Below are positions 52,144-60,776 of a stretch of 64,000 bases of DNA, one piece after another. The notes under the pieces are model-generated. The model was not told where the DNA came from and searched no databases. It worked only from the letters and a program-made list of their open reading frames with translations. Each line of letters starts with the position of its first letter. Position 1 is the stretch's first letter. Where the stretch lies: the NCBI GenBank assembly GCA_902388455.1, contig CABMPD010000003.1, forward strand, positions 1-64,000. Direction: 5' to 3'. Both the position numbers and the translations under genes were made by a program. This stretch comes from an uncultured Alistipes sp. (lineage in GTDB: Bacteria; Bacteroidota; Bacteroidia; Bacteroidales; UBA932).

Positions 52144-54018
52144 ATGGCAGGAAAACTCATAGTTATTTCAGAATACGGTTCCATAGAAGAACATGGAGAC
52201 GGATTCTTCGCAGACGGCGGCCAGGAACTGTCCAGGAAGTCGTTTGAGAACCTATGGGCATTCAGCCACTCGGACAGCCGCACCTTCCCCGACATCGACA
52301 AAGTCTTCAAAAAAACCATCCGCAGCGGCAAGCGCAGAATACAGGCCTGCAACTATGTCGGCACCGTCCAGACAACCGACGGGACAATAATAGAAATCCT
52401 GCCGAAAATCTACCGCCATTCCGGCCAGGAAGAGACCGACAAAAGCATCTGTCGCCTCATCTTCCTGAAGATGCTCTCGGCCCTCCGCAGCATCGACGCC
52501 GTCACATTCCAGGACGCCAGCCTGCAGACCCGGAAGAACTTCCCCATACTCGAAGTCTACATCAGCAACTACCTCAATGAAGCAGAGCAACTCTATCAGA
52601 CCGGCCTCGGGAAAAACTACATCCTTACAGAAGGCAACAAACGCTACCTGAAAGGTAGCCTGATGTTCAGCGAGCACATACGCAGAAACAGCATCGACCA
52701 GTCCAGATTCTACGTCCGTCACCATATCTACGATGAACAGATTCCCCAGAACAAGATCATAGTAAGCACACTGCAAAGGCTCCAGAGCATCACATCCTCA
52801 ACCAGGAACTCCGCCCGCATCAATATGCTGCTCGACCTGCTCTCGGACATACCCGCCTCCAGCGACATCCACTCAGACCTGCACAAGTCCCTCAATGCAG
52901 ACAGGATGATGGACAAATACACGAAAATCATCCGCTGGAGCGAAACCATACTCCTCGGCAGAGGATTCACCACCTTCAGCGGGAACTGCATCAACCAGGC
53001 CCTGCTGTTCCCCGCAGAGAAACTCTTCGAAAGCTTTGTCGCCAAACTCTTCAAAGACTACTTCCGCACCCGGGCGGACGAGTTCAAAGTCCATACCCAG
53101 CACACCGCCCATTACCTTGTGGACAGACAGGGCTCCGGCAGACGCTTCCAGCTGCGGCCCGACATCTTCATCGAAGCCGGAGTCCGGACCGACCCTTTCA
53201 GGACATACCAGAGCATCATCATCGATACCAAATGGAAAAACCTCAATCAGGAAAAGCCCGACAGCAACTACCTGATTGAGATCAAAGACATGTACCAGCT
53301 CTTCGCCTACGGCCAGAAGTATGAGAAAGGCCCCGAACCGGACAAACCCTTAACCTTCCCCGTAATCCCCAAGCTGGTCCTGCTGTACCCCTTCTCACAG
53401 AAATTCAACAAGCCGCTGGACGACTACATCTTTGACAAGACAGCCGGAAAATACAACCTCCGCCTTCAGGTCGAGCCGTTTGACCTTACATCAGACCACA
53501 ACGGCTACATGGAGCAGATAAGCCATATACTCTCCCGCGCCTACAGAGAAATCCTCCTTATCGGCTGCTACCGGAGCAGCAGCCACCTCGAATGGATCCG
53601 GCAGCACCACCTCTACAACGTCCGCCTGCAGGACGGCCCCAACCGCCGTCCCGGAGCAATAAGCCCCACCGACCAGACCCTCCACGCAAGCAAGCTCCTG
53701 CTGTACGATATCAACCACACAGACCAGTTCACGTGGTACGACATAACAGGCGCCCCAAAAATCATGGACCGCAATGCCCTGCACTCCATATCCTATCCAT
53801 TCGACCCCCAGTCCTCCACCTCCACCCCGCAGGATAAGTACCTTGTCTACACCATAAAAGAGGCCTCCGCTCCAGAACCATCAGTTACCCCCGCTGAACT
53901 CGTACAAAGAGCCGTTGGCTATGACCTCATAGACGGCACCAAACTCCCGTCGGGCTCATTCAACTTCATACAAGGTGCCCCCATCTACATCGACAGCTAC
54001 ACCGACCTCCTCGATTAG
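52144..54018 (+). CDS. McrC-like nuclease subunit with C-terminal extension
   Basis: 624 aa. The N-terminal McrC region (TIRSGKRRIQACNYVGTVQT) is followed by a PD-(D/E)xK nuclease core with D340 (RPDIF) and D361-T-K363 (IIIDTKWK). McrC stimulates the McrB motor and cuts DNA. After about 470 there are roughly 150 further residues that I do not recognise (for example ASKLLLYDINHTDQFTWYDI), making it longer than typical McrC. It begins 8 bp after the mcrB-like stop. Confidence 0.87.
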   Translation: MAGKLIVISEYGSIEEHGDGFFADGGQELSRKSFENLWAFSHSDSRTFPDIDKVFKKTIRSGKRRIQACNYVGTVQTTDGTIIEILPKIYRHSGQEETDKSICRLIFLKMLSALRSIDAVTFQDASLQTRKNFPILEVYISNYLNEAEQLYQTGLGKNYILTEGNKRYLKGSLMFSEHIRRNSIDQSRFYVRHHIYDEQIPQNKIIVSTLQRLQSITSSTRNSARINMLLDLLSDIPASSDIHSDLHKSLNADRMMDKYTKIIRWSETILLGRGFTTFSGNCINQALLFPAEKLFESFVAKLFKDYFRTRADEFKVHTQHTAHYLVDRQGSGRRFQLRPDIFIEAGVRTDPFRTYQSIIIDTKWKNLNQEKPDSNYLIEIKDMYQLFAYGQKYEKGPEPDKPLTFPVIPKLVLLYPFSQKFNKPLDDYIFDKTAGKYNLRLQVEPFDLTSDHNGYMEQISHILSRAYREILLIGCYRSSSHLEWIRQHHLYNVRLQDGPNRRPGAISPTDQTLHASKLLLYDINHTDQFTWYDITGAPKIMDRNALHSISYPFDPQSSTSTPQDKYLVYTIKEASAPEPSVTPAELVQRAVGYDLIDGTKLPSGSFNFIQGAPIYIDSYTDLLD

Positions 54019-54163
54019 CAAGCGCATGGCCTCACAACTTGCAGCACCTCCGCAAGTATCTATTGTAAATCACTGTAAGGCTGAACATAAGTAACTTATA
54101 GACTTACGGCTCATTAAGAAAAAATTTAAGCAGCCTTATCTTTTTCTTGTTTATTACAAAAAT
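54019..54163. other. Intergenic gap between the two restriction operons
   Basis: About 145 bp of AT-rich sequence separates the mcrC-like gene from the second operon's promoter. No coding frame, tRNA or clear terminator is seen. Confidence 0.4.
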
Positions 54164-54195
54164 TTTGCTATCCTTGGAGGAATCGACTACTTTTG
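54164..54195 (+). promoter_or_regulatory. Promoter of the ParB-like/nuclease/methyltransferase operon
   Basis: TTTG (54164-54167), 20-bp spacer, TACTTTTG (54188-54195): strong match to the consensus, 20 bp before the ATG at 54216. It gives the three-gene cassette its own transcription start. Confidence 0.65.
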
Positions 54196-54215
54196 TGACA
54201 GTAAAACAAATACAC

Positions 54216-55373
54216 ATGGCCACATTCAACGATAATAGAAAATTAGAGATTATTAATATCCCCTTAGCCAACTTGCTATTGGATAATAATAATCCAAGGT
54301 TAGCCGGAGAGAATCTGAAAAACGATCAGAATGAGATATTATCTCAGATGTATCAGCATGAGGAACTGGATGAACTTGCAGGCTCGCTGGCCATACATGG
54401 ATTCCTCCCCGAGGAGCCCATCATCGTTGTTCCGGAGAACAGCCGTGACTTTGACGCAGTCAATAAGGACAATGTTGCGGATTACAACTATATCGTAATA
54501 GAAGGCAACCGCAGAGTATCCTCCATAAAATTGCTGCTGGATGAGTCATTGCGGACAATGCTTGATATTGACGAAGATTTCCCTAAAATCTCCAGCCCCG
54601 AAATTAAGGACAATCTACAGACTATACCGGCAATAGTATATCGCGAACGTAAGAATGTAGATGCATACTTAGGCATCAGGCACATCGCCGGCAATAGAAA
54701 ATGGGATGCATACGCAAAAGCCAGGTACATCTATGACAAAGTCGAGCAGTGCAGGCACAATGACGGCATGACAACAAGCCAGGCTATCGATACAATCAAG
54801 AAACAGATCGCCGACAGGAAAGACACCATACTGAAACTATATGTCTATTACTGCCTCTTCAACATCATAGACCAGGAGATTGTAAACTATCAGAGTAAAC
54901 ATATCAAAGAGCGCTTTTCACTTCTTCAGGTAGCTTTGGGAATGGGAAGGACATCTATCGCCCAATACATAGGAGTCCCGCCTTTCAGCGAGATAGACTT
55001 TAGTAAAGACATCATAGACACCGCGCACATAGAGCAATTGACCGACATAACGAAATGGATTTTCGGATTGAACGAATATGATCAGAACAGAGTCATATCC
55101 GATTCTCGAAATATCGGCAAAATCCTGGCTCCGGTCCTGTCCAACAAAGAGTCAACAGAGTACCTGAAAAGATACGGAGACCTGGCAGGTGCTTATGAGT
55201 TGACAGGCGGAGAGGAAGAACTGGTAAGAAAGTCTCTGAACAAGGCATACAAGGCCTTAGGTGTTGTAAAGGACAAAGTATTCAAGTACAGAGAATCGGA
55301 AGAAGTCGTACAGACCTTGGATGATATCGAAGGACAGTTGAAGCAGATAAGAATCCTTATTAATGGTGAATAG
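54216..55373 (+). CDS. ParB N-terminal (ParB/Srx-fold) protein
   Basis: 385 aa from MATFNDNRKLEIINIPLANL. The N-terminal third matches the ParB/Srx fold: LLLDNNNPR at the start of the domain, GFLPEEPIIVV, and VIEGNRRVSSIKLL near 96-107, the phosphate-binding GxRR motif. The rest is helical without a recognised partition domain. There is no parA nearby, so plasmid partition is unlikely. It overlaps the next gene by 11 bp, and that one overlaps a cytosine methyltransferase. It may be the DNA-recognition or nucleotide-sensing part of a defence cassette. Confidence 0.78.
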   Translation: MATFNDNRKLEIINIPLANLLLDNNNPRLAGENLKNDQNEILSQMYQHEELDELAGSLAIHGFLPEEPIIVVPENSRDFDAVNKDNVADYNYIVIEGNRRVSSIKLLLDESLRTMLDIDEDFPKISSPEIKDNLQTIPAIVYRERKNVDAYLGIRHIAGNRKWDAYAKARYIYDKVEQCRHNDGMTTSQAIDTIKKQIADRKDTILKLYVYYCLFNIIDQEIVNYQSKHIKERFSLLQVALGMGRTSIAQYIGVPPFSEIDFSKDIIDTAHIEQLTDITKWIFGLNEYDQNRVISDSRNIGKILAPVLSNKESTEYLKRYGDLAGAYELTGGEEELVRKSLNKAYKALGVVKDKVFKYRESEEVVQTLDDIEGQLKQIRILINGE

Positions 55374-56211
55374 AATGACGACACTTTCATCTAACGACAT
55401 ACCGTCTATTTGTGATTATATAGAATACACCGCATTCCTTAAAGGACAATACGGCATAGATTCTTATTACACAGAAGATGATAATACCGATGACGAAGAT
55501 GTATCCAGCGGCACTTCGCAGAAAAAAGACATCAAAACTTCTTTGCTGCAGAGATTGAAATTGTACGGCTCTTACAAGCCCTATAAACTAAAGGGAGATA
55601 CCGTCATATCTAACTTTGACAATGACAGCCTGCGGCAGCAGAATCTTCACTATCTGTTTTGTCTGTACTATTCTTTGAACGGCGGCTATCAATCAACACG
55701 CGATATCACCACTCTGTTTGAGCGCATTGTAGAGTCCGCAATAAAGAATTACCTCAACACACCGTGCTCTATTCTTACCTCCTTCGGGAACAATGACCAG
55801 ACCATCAAGGAAAAAATACATAAATTGGTGCAAGAAACCAAAGAAAACATAGGCGACCTATCCTTGATGCCCGCCCATGCCAAAGACGGCGGCATAGACA
55901 TTGTGACTTACAAGCCTTTAGATGAAAGAGGCAATCAGATTATTGTTCTAACCGACGCGACCATAGGGAAAAACTGGAAAGAGAAAAATGTTTACTCCAA
56001 AATAAAGCACTGGGAACAGTACATCCATTTCAAGAACGATCCTATTACTTGTCTTGCAATCGCAGGGATTATTCCATCGGAAAACTTCCACAGCGCATCA
56101 CGGGACAATGGCCTGCTCTTTGATAGAACAAGAATAATGGGATACTATATTCCCCAGGACAAGATACAGGAGGATTTGGAGAACTGGAGGACAAAGCTAT
56201 GCATTTCATAG
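55363..56211 (+). CDS. Putative PD-(D/E)xK-like nuclease, partner of the ParB-like protein
   Basis: 282 aa (an ATG at 55375, just after the previous stop, is an alternative start). Residues 174-205 contain AKDGGIDIV (D175/D179), a strand QIIVLTDATIGKNW, and a Lys-rich turn. The spacing resembles the DGGxDxV...xxTGxNW pattern of restriction-type PD-(D/E)xK nucleases, although the usual Glu/Gln is not obvious. The N-terminal half is helical and unassigned. A restriction role is inferred from this motif and from the downstream methyltransferase. Confidence 0.55.
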   Translation: MVNRMTTLSSNDIPSICDYIEYTAFLKGQYGIDSYYTEDDNTDDEDVSSGTSQKKDIKTSLLQRLKLYGSYKPYKLKGDTVISNFDNDSLRQQNLHYLFCLYYSLNGGYQSTRDITTLFERIVESAIKNYLNTPCSILTSFGNNDQTIKEKIHKLVQETKENIGDLSLMPAHAKDGGIDIVTYKPLDERGNQIIVLTDATIGKNWKEKNVYSKIKHWEQYIHFKNDPITCLAIAGIIPSENFHSASRDNGLLFDRTRIMGYYIPQDKIQEDLENWRTKLCIS

Positions 56212-57452
56212 ACCTATTCGCCGGTTTGGGCGGTTTCCATATCGCATTGAGAAGGCTGGGACACGAGTGTGTCTTCGCATCTGAAACTGTATCCGAACTC
56301 AAATCTTTGTACAGACAGAACTTTGGAGTAGAAGTAGCTGGTGATATCACCAAAATACCAGTTGAAGATATCCCCGCACACGATATTCTATGCGCAGGAT
56401 TCCCATGTCAGCCATTCTCTAAAGCCGGCCGCCAGAAAGGCATGCAGGAAGAACGGGGCCTCCTGATAAACAGCGTAATAGCGATTCTGTCACATCATAG
56501 ACCCAGATACTTTATTTTAGAAAACGTAAGAAACCTGGAAAAGCATGACAGCGGGAGAACCTGGCAGTATATCAAGGAGCATTTAGAAGAATTGGGCTAT
56601 TCCGTAGACAAGCGGATCATTTCACCTCATGAGATAGGTATCCCCCAGCATAGAGAACGAATCTTTATTGTAGGCAGTATCAACGGCCTCGATCATTTTG
56701 AATGGTTCGATTCAAAACCTGTGAAAACCGATGTCCGCTCCATAATAGACGATTCAACAGATGACCCCTCGTTAAAAATCGAACCGGAAAAGCTGGAAGT
56801 ACTGGACACCTGGCAGCAGTTCCTCGATTTATTACCTCCGGGAATAAAACCATACTCTCCACTGTGGAGTATGGAGTTCGGAGCCACATATCCAGTAGAA
56901 AACATCGATTACTCCGAAATAGAAGCCGAAGCCCTTTGGAAATACAAAGGACGCTTCGGAATCCCTCTATATGGACTGAATAAGGCAGAAATACTTGCCC
57001 AATTACCTAATTACATCCAGCATCAAAAGGGTATAATCCCTAAATGGAAACAGAACTTCATAAAACAGAACAGACGCTTTTATGAGGAGAACAGATCAAG
57101 CATAGACATCATTCTCCCTAAAATCAAATCCATCCAACTGGAAAGCTGGCAGAAATTAGAATGGAACTGCCCCGGCTCAGACCATAACTTGTGGAATCAC
57201 ATCATACAGTTCAGAGGCTCCGGTGTCCGTGTAAAGCAGACAGACTTCTTCCCCTCACTCGTAACAGTAAGAACTCAAATGCCGATAATCGGATGGAAAA
57301 AGAGATACATCTCCAAAAGAGAAGGCGCCAGAATACAATCAATACCAGACGACATCCAGCTGCCCAAAACCCTGCCGGCAGCATTCAAAGCCCTTGGAAA
57401 CTCAGTCAATATCAATATCGTACACGAAATAGCACGCAGCCTGATTATTTGA
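56199..57452 (+). CDS. DNA (cytosine-5-)-methyltransferase, second of two
   Basis: 417 aa with motif I DLFAGLGGF (5-13), catalytic GFPCQPFS (C70), ENVRNL, QHRERIFIVG and ALGNSVNI. The target-recognition region is larger than in the first methyltransferase and unrelated to it by eye, so a different DNA site is expected. Overlaps the putative nuclease gene by 13 bp, implying coupled translation. Modifying partner of the ParB-like cassette. Confidence 0.92.
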   Translation: MHFIDLFAGLGGFHIALRRLGHECVFASETVSELKSLYRQNFGVEVAGDITKIPVEDIPAHDILCAGFPCQPFSKAGRQKGMQEERGLLINSVIAILSHHRPRYFILENVRNLEKHDSGRTWQYIKEHLEELGYSVDKRIISPHEIGIPQHRERIFIVGSINGLDHFEWFDSKPVKTDVRSIIDDSTDDPSLKIEPEKLEVLDTWQQFLDLLPPGIKPYSPLWSMEFGATYPVENIDYSEIEAEALWKYKGRFGIPLYGLNKAEILAQLPNYIQHQKGIIPKWKQNFIKQNRRFYEENRSSIDIILPKIKSIQLESWQKLEWNCPGSDHNLWNHIIQFRGSGVRVKQTDFFPSLVTVRTQMPIIGWKKRYISKREGARIQSIPDDIQLPKTLPAAFKALGNSVNINIVHEIARSLII

Positions 57453-57548
57453 TATCCGACATATTACCTTATCATCTTTTGTCAGATTTTTCTATTATGC
57501 GTTTCATAGTTTGAGATTATCAACCCTTCATAAAGATTTTGCATCCTT

Positions 57549-59513
57549 TCACCATTCGCCATTTAAAATTCCGATTGCCTTTTCTATCACGGGTTTAAGA
57601 TTTTTCCCTATGACGAAATTAGACAATTTAGTTTTACCGAAATCTATTCCATCAATCCCGTCCTTCATCGCTTTTAAGAAAGGTAAGTCCTTAGCGTTCT
57701 GCTCTATTCTTGAAACCACATAACGTTTTTCTATGAAATCTGCCAGCATCATCACATCGCTAGGCTCCATATTCTGTACCCGCCGCATCACCACTCTCCG
57801 GTCAAAATTATCCAATATAGAAAATCCCAAATACTTCGGAGTAAAATCATCCCTTCCTGGAAGCATTTCTTTCGTAAATGCCGCCATATCCGTACAGAAC
57901 AGATTCTGCAACCTGACAGCTGTAACTTTGCTTTCCCTTTCGATTTTAACATCAATTCTACTCAGAATATAATCAGCAACCCACCGTACATTTTCTGACA
58001 CTCTGTCTCTCAGCATCTGCACATCCCTTTTGTCGAAAAAATTAATTGCCCGTCTTTCAACAAACACATCTATCCCACGTTTGACATCAGACTCCATTTG
58101 GTCTTCATTTGCATCAAAATAGTCTCTCAACATATAAACAAAAACAGATGCATTTAGATACGATGCGTAGTCCTCATATTCTGCATCCCTGACATATCTC
58201 AATAAATCTTGAAGTTTGCCAGCTATCTCCTCATTTTTAAACAACCAGAACCCCGCCATAAACTGATTCAGCAATTCATGCGCAGGATTTATTTTTCCAT
58301 CCTTCAAATTGATTTTCTCATCCATTTTCATATCAAGACACTGATAATCAATCTTTACCCCTGCAGTAACAAAATCATATAGCGGCTTATGAAAAATCGG
58401 TTCCAAGGACATCCTCTTTAAATAATGTCTGAAAAAATTTTCAGAATATTTAGCATTTTCGCTTACTTTATTCTGACCAACCTTCGCCATCCCGTCACCT
58501 TCCGCAAAAGAATACTTATTTGTATCCGTAGCCTCGGTACCTGCATCAAATTTCACAATACTATAATACTCTGACAATCCTCTATCATCATCATAGGTAA
58601 TATTATTCCGCTTATACTCAATGGACACTCCCAAAACAAAACACCAATAATTCTTGAGCTTCCAGCAAACTATCCTGTCTTCATTAAAATCTTTCCCATT
58701 TTCCTTATACAATGAAAAAACCACATGAAAATGCTCTATCGCAAACTTCAGCATTCTAATATTCGATAAACGCATCTTCATATCTGGGTACCTGGCAGCA
58801 CACTCTCCATCAGGATCAACTGATCTTACGACATCTGGATCAGACATAAACTTACTGAAATCATCGTCTTTATAGGAATACACTATTCCCTTAAAAACAG
58901 TCACAATATCCGGGACATAAGTCAATGTCTTCTCCACTACCTTTTCTTTAAAAACCAGCAACCCAGAATTCTCTTCTTCACTTTTCCCCCTAATATAGTT
59001 TTCATTGGCTATCACAACAACTTTATATCCTTTATTTTCCACCAGATTATTTACCGCTCCCAATATCTCGTTTATATTTATAGTTTCTATAGCACGTTCC
59101 AAATCATCAAAGCATATAACGACCTTGTCTGCAGGAACAAAATAGTACAAGCCCTCACCTTCTTTCAGTAATTGACTAACATCCACATATTTAGAAAGAG
59201 CTGGTATTGACTTAACTGCATTCTTTGCAGAGGCGACAACTTTGCCTATAGGAAATTTTTTCTTTCCTATATTCTCCAAATATGCGCATAAAATTTTCTC
59301 TGGTAACTCCTTGACGTCCTTAAGACCGAACAAAGAAACCATTACAGGTACCCTGTTCATTTTTCTTATCTCCGGGAAAAGATAATTTTTAAAATGATAC
59401 GTTTTACCACAACCCCAGTCACCCGTTACCAACAATGCTCCGGAGACCTCCATGCTCAAATAATTCAAAACACCATCCTCAACAGGATTAATTTTTTCCT
59501 TCAACTTATGCAT
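57549..59513 (-). CDS. KAP-family P-loop NTPase
   Basis: 654 aa. Walker A is GDWGCGKT (31-38) and Walker B is VICFDDLERA (about 139-148), the DDLER form of KAP/STAND-like NTPases. A helical C-terminal half of about 400 residues has no recognised domain. AT-rich, on the opposite strand to its neighbours, and divergent from a protease gene across a palindromic promoter. KAP NTPases recur in phage-defence regions, so a sensor role is inferred; no membrane segments are seen. Confidence 0.78.
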   Translation of the reverse strand: MHKLKEKINPVEDGVLNYLSMEVSGALLVTGDWGCGKTYHFKNYLFPEIRKMNRVPVMVSLFGLKDVKELPEKILCAYLENIGKKKFPIGKVVASAKNAVKSIPALSKYVDVSQLLKEGEGLYYFVPADKVVICFDDLERAIETININEILGAVNNLVENKGYKVVVIANENYIRGKSEEENSGLLVFKEKVVEKTLTYVPDIVTVFKGIVYSYKDDDFSKFMSDPDVVRSVDPDGECAARYPDMKMRLSNIRMLKFAIEHFHVVFSLYKENGKDFNEDRIVCWKLKNYWCFVLGVSIEYKRNNITYDDDRGLSEYYSIVKFDAGTEATDTNKYSFAEGDGMAKVGQNKVSENAKYSENFFRHYLKRMSLEPIFHKPLYDFVTAGVKIDYQCLDMKMDEKINLKDGKINPAHELLNQFMAGFWLFKNEEIAGKLQDLLRYVRDAEYEDYASYLNASVFVYMLRDYFDANEDQMESDVKRGIDVFVERRAINFFDKRDVQMLRDRVSENVRWVADYILSRIDVKIERESKVTAVRLQNLFCTDMAAFTKEMLPGRDDFTPKYLGFSILDNFDRRVVMRRVQNMEPSDVMMLADFIEKRYVVSRIEQNAKDLPFLKAMKDGIDGIDFGKTKLSNFVIGKNLKPVIEKAIGILNGEW

Positions 59514-59539
59514 TCTTCAATACTTTTACTATCGATATT

Positions 59540-59566
59540 CAAATATACTCAAATTCAGTATATTTG
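59540..59566. promoter_or_regulatory. Palindromic divergent promoter, KAP NTPase and protease genes
   Basis: CAAATATAC (59540-59548) and GTATATTTG (59558-59566) are perfect 9-bp inverted arms. Each contains a TATATTTG -7 box, one for each direction. The two genes are likely expressed together or alternately. Confidence 0.6.
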
Positions 59567-59583
59567 TAAAAAATAAAGCACTT

Positions 59584-59815
59584 ATGGAAATTACTTCTCT
59601 TTATGAAAATCTAATTTTTACGACAGTCAGAATTGAATGTCTAACAAAAACCAATTCTTCCAGCATCGGTACTGGTTGTATTGTTTCATATCATCGCGAA
59701 GAAGGCGATTACTATTTTATCGTAACAAACAAACATGTAATCAAGGACGCGGTAAAAGGAATTCTTCAATTTAACTTATCCAAAAACGACCAGCCTGATT
59801 TAGGAAGCAAATATT
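59584..59815 (+). pseudogene. Trypsin-like protease gene, 5' fragment
   Basis: 77 codons remain, MEITSLYENLIFTTVRIECL to DLGSKY. The trypsin-like pattern is visible: GTGCIVSY and the catalytic-His motif TNKHVI. The reading frame ends because the insertion sequence's first bases complete a TGA (59815-59817). The rest of the gene continues after the insertion at 62696. Catalytic Ser is not present in either piece. Confidence 0.75.
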
Positions 59816-59854
59816 GAAGTGATTTAAACTTTTTGTTTTCGTGAAATTTTCTTC
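59816..59854. repeat. Left 39-bp terminal inverted repeat of the unit
   Basis: Exact complement of 62656-62694; also the IS5 element's left end, of which 18 bp recur at 60730-60747. Confidence 0.9.
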
Positions 59855-60549
59855 AGTAACAAGACAGCAAATGCCAGGTAATTCCAAGATATCCAACTTG
59901 AAACAGTTGTGTCAAACCGGTTCAGTAGCGTCCTAAAACAGTCCATCCAAGCGTTGGTTCGTTCGATGGAATATCTTTCGGCATACAGTTCATCATCGAC
60001 AAAGATGTCATAGGCATTTTCTCTCCGTTTATTGATGCAAATGTTTGCGATGATCTCTTTTTCACGCAGGATATCCCTTAAAACATCGCAATCGAATCCG
60101 GCATCGGCGTTGAGGAAAAGACCATCGACTCGAATATGGGATTTCTCAAGGTTGTTAAATATGTCACCGATGCTCTTTTCTATATCATGTACGTCATAGT
60201 GTTCACCTGATTTCGGAGAAAACATGGCAAGCGGAAGTCCTTGCCTGTCTGTCAGGTGGAGGGCATTGCTCGTATTCCGTTTCTTCCGGCCTTGGTATCC
60301 GACTTCTTCACCTCCACGGAGTGCAGCCGTGTGGCTTCCGTCCAAGTCCACACTGGACATATCCAGTTCATTGCGATATTTGTCAAGCAACTTGACCCAC
60401 ACGGATTTCCATTCGTCCGACTTTCTCCATTTGTTGTAACGATAATACACGGCACCCTGGCTCAGTATCTTGCCGCCAAATAAAACTTTTACCGGAAGGA
60501 GTGCCCATTGACACCCAGTCTTCAACTTGTACAAGATGGCGTTTACCAC
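59824..60549 (-). CDS. IS5-family transposase (possibly -1 frameshifted at the N-terminus)
   Basis: 241 aa from a GTG at 60549, with DDE-type motifs SVDLDGSH, LNADAGFD and YSIERTNAWMD (D, D, E). The same frame is open upstream and encodes a conserved-looking EILPHLSKAKRGYVTQSCLIE, but has no start codon there. An ATG at 60647 begins MFTVLDKDTI in a frame that stops at 60615-60617. A -1 frameshift around 60620-60640 would join them. Programmed shifting is known in some IS5 groups; an inactivating mutation is the alternative. Confidence 0.85.
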   Translation of the reverse strand: MVNAILYKLKTGCQWALLPVKVLFGGKILSQGAVYYRYNKWRKSDEWKSVWVKLLDKYRNELDMSSVDLDGSHTAALRGGEEVGYQGRKKRNTSNALHLTDRQGLPLAMFSPKSGEHYDVHDIEKSIGDIFNNLEKSHIRVDGLFLNADAGFDCDVLRDILREKEIIANICINKRRENAYDIFVDDELYAERYSIERTNAWMDCFRTLLNRFDTTVSSWISWNYLAFAVLLLKKISRKQKV

Positions 60550-60776
60550 CTCTATAAGACAACTTTGAGTGACATAACCACGTTTTGCCTTGGAAAGATG
60601 AGGTAATATTTCATTTATATCGTATCTTTGTCGAGCACAGTGAACATAGGACTTTCACTATATTGGTCACCCATAATATAAGGAATAATTCGAGTTGTAT
60701 GCTATGCTTTAACATTTTAATACGATTTTAAAAGTTTAAATCACTTCATTAAATTTACAAATATAAATTCATACTT

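Larger units (their letters stand above)
59816..60747 (-). mobile_element. IS5-family insertion sequence
   Basis: About 932 bp with 18-bp terminal inverted repeats (GAAGTGATTTAAACTTTT at the left, its complement at 60730-60747), each followed outside by ATT. It contains one transposase gene on the minus strand. The left end is longer conserved (39 bp) in the outlying copy at 62656. Confidence 0.8.

Noticed and set aside
54216..55373. Plasmid or chromosome partition ParB
   Set aside because: No parA partner, no recognisable parS-binding HTH, and translational coupling to a nuclease-like gene and a methyltransferase.
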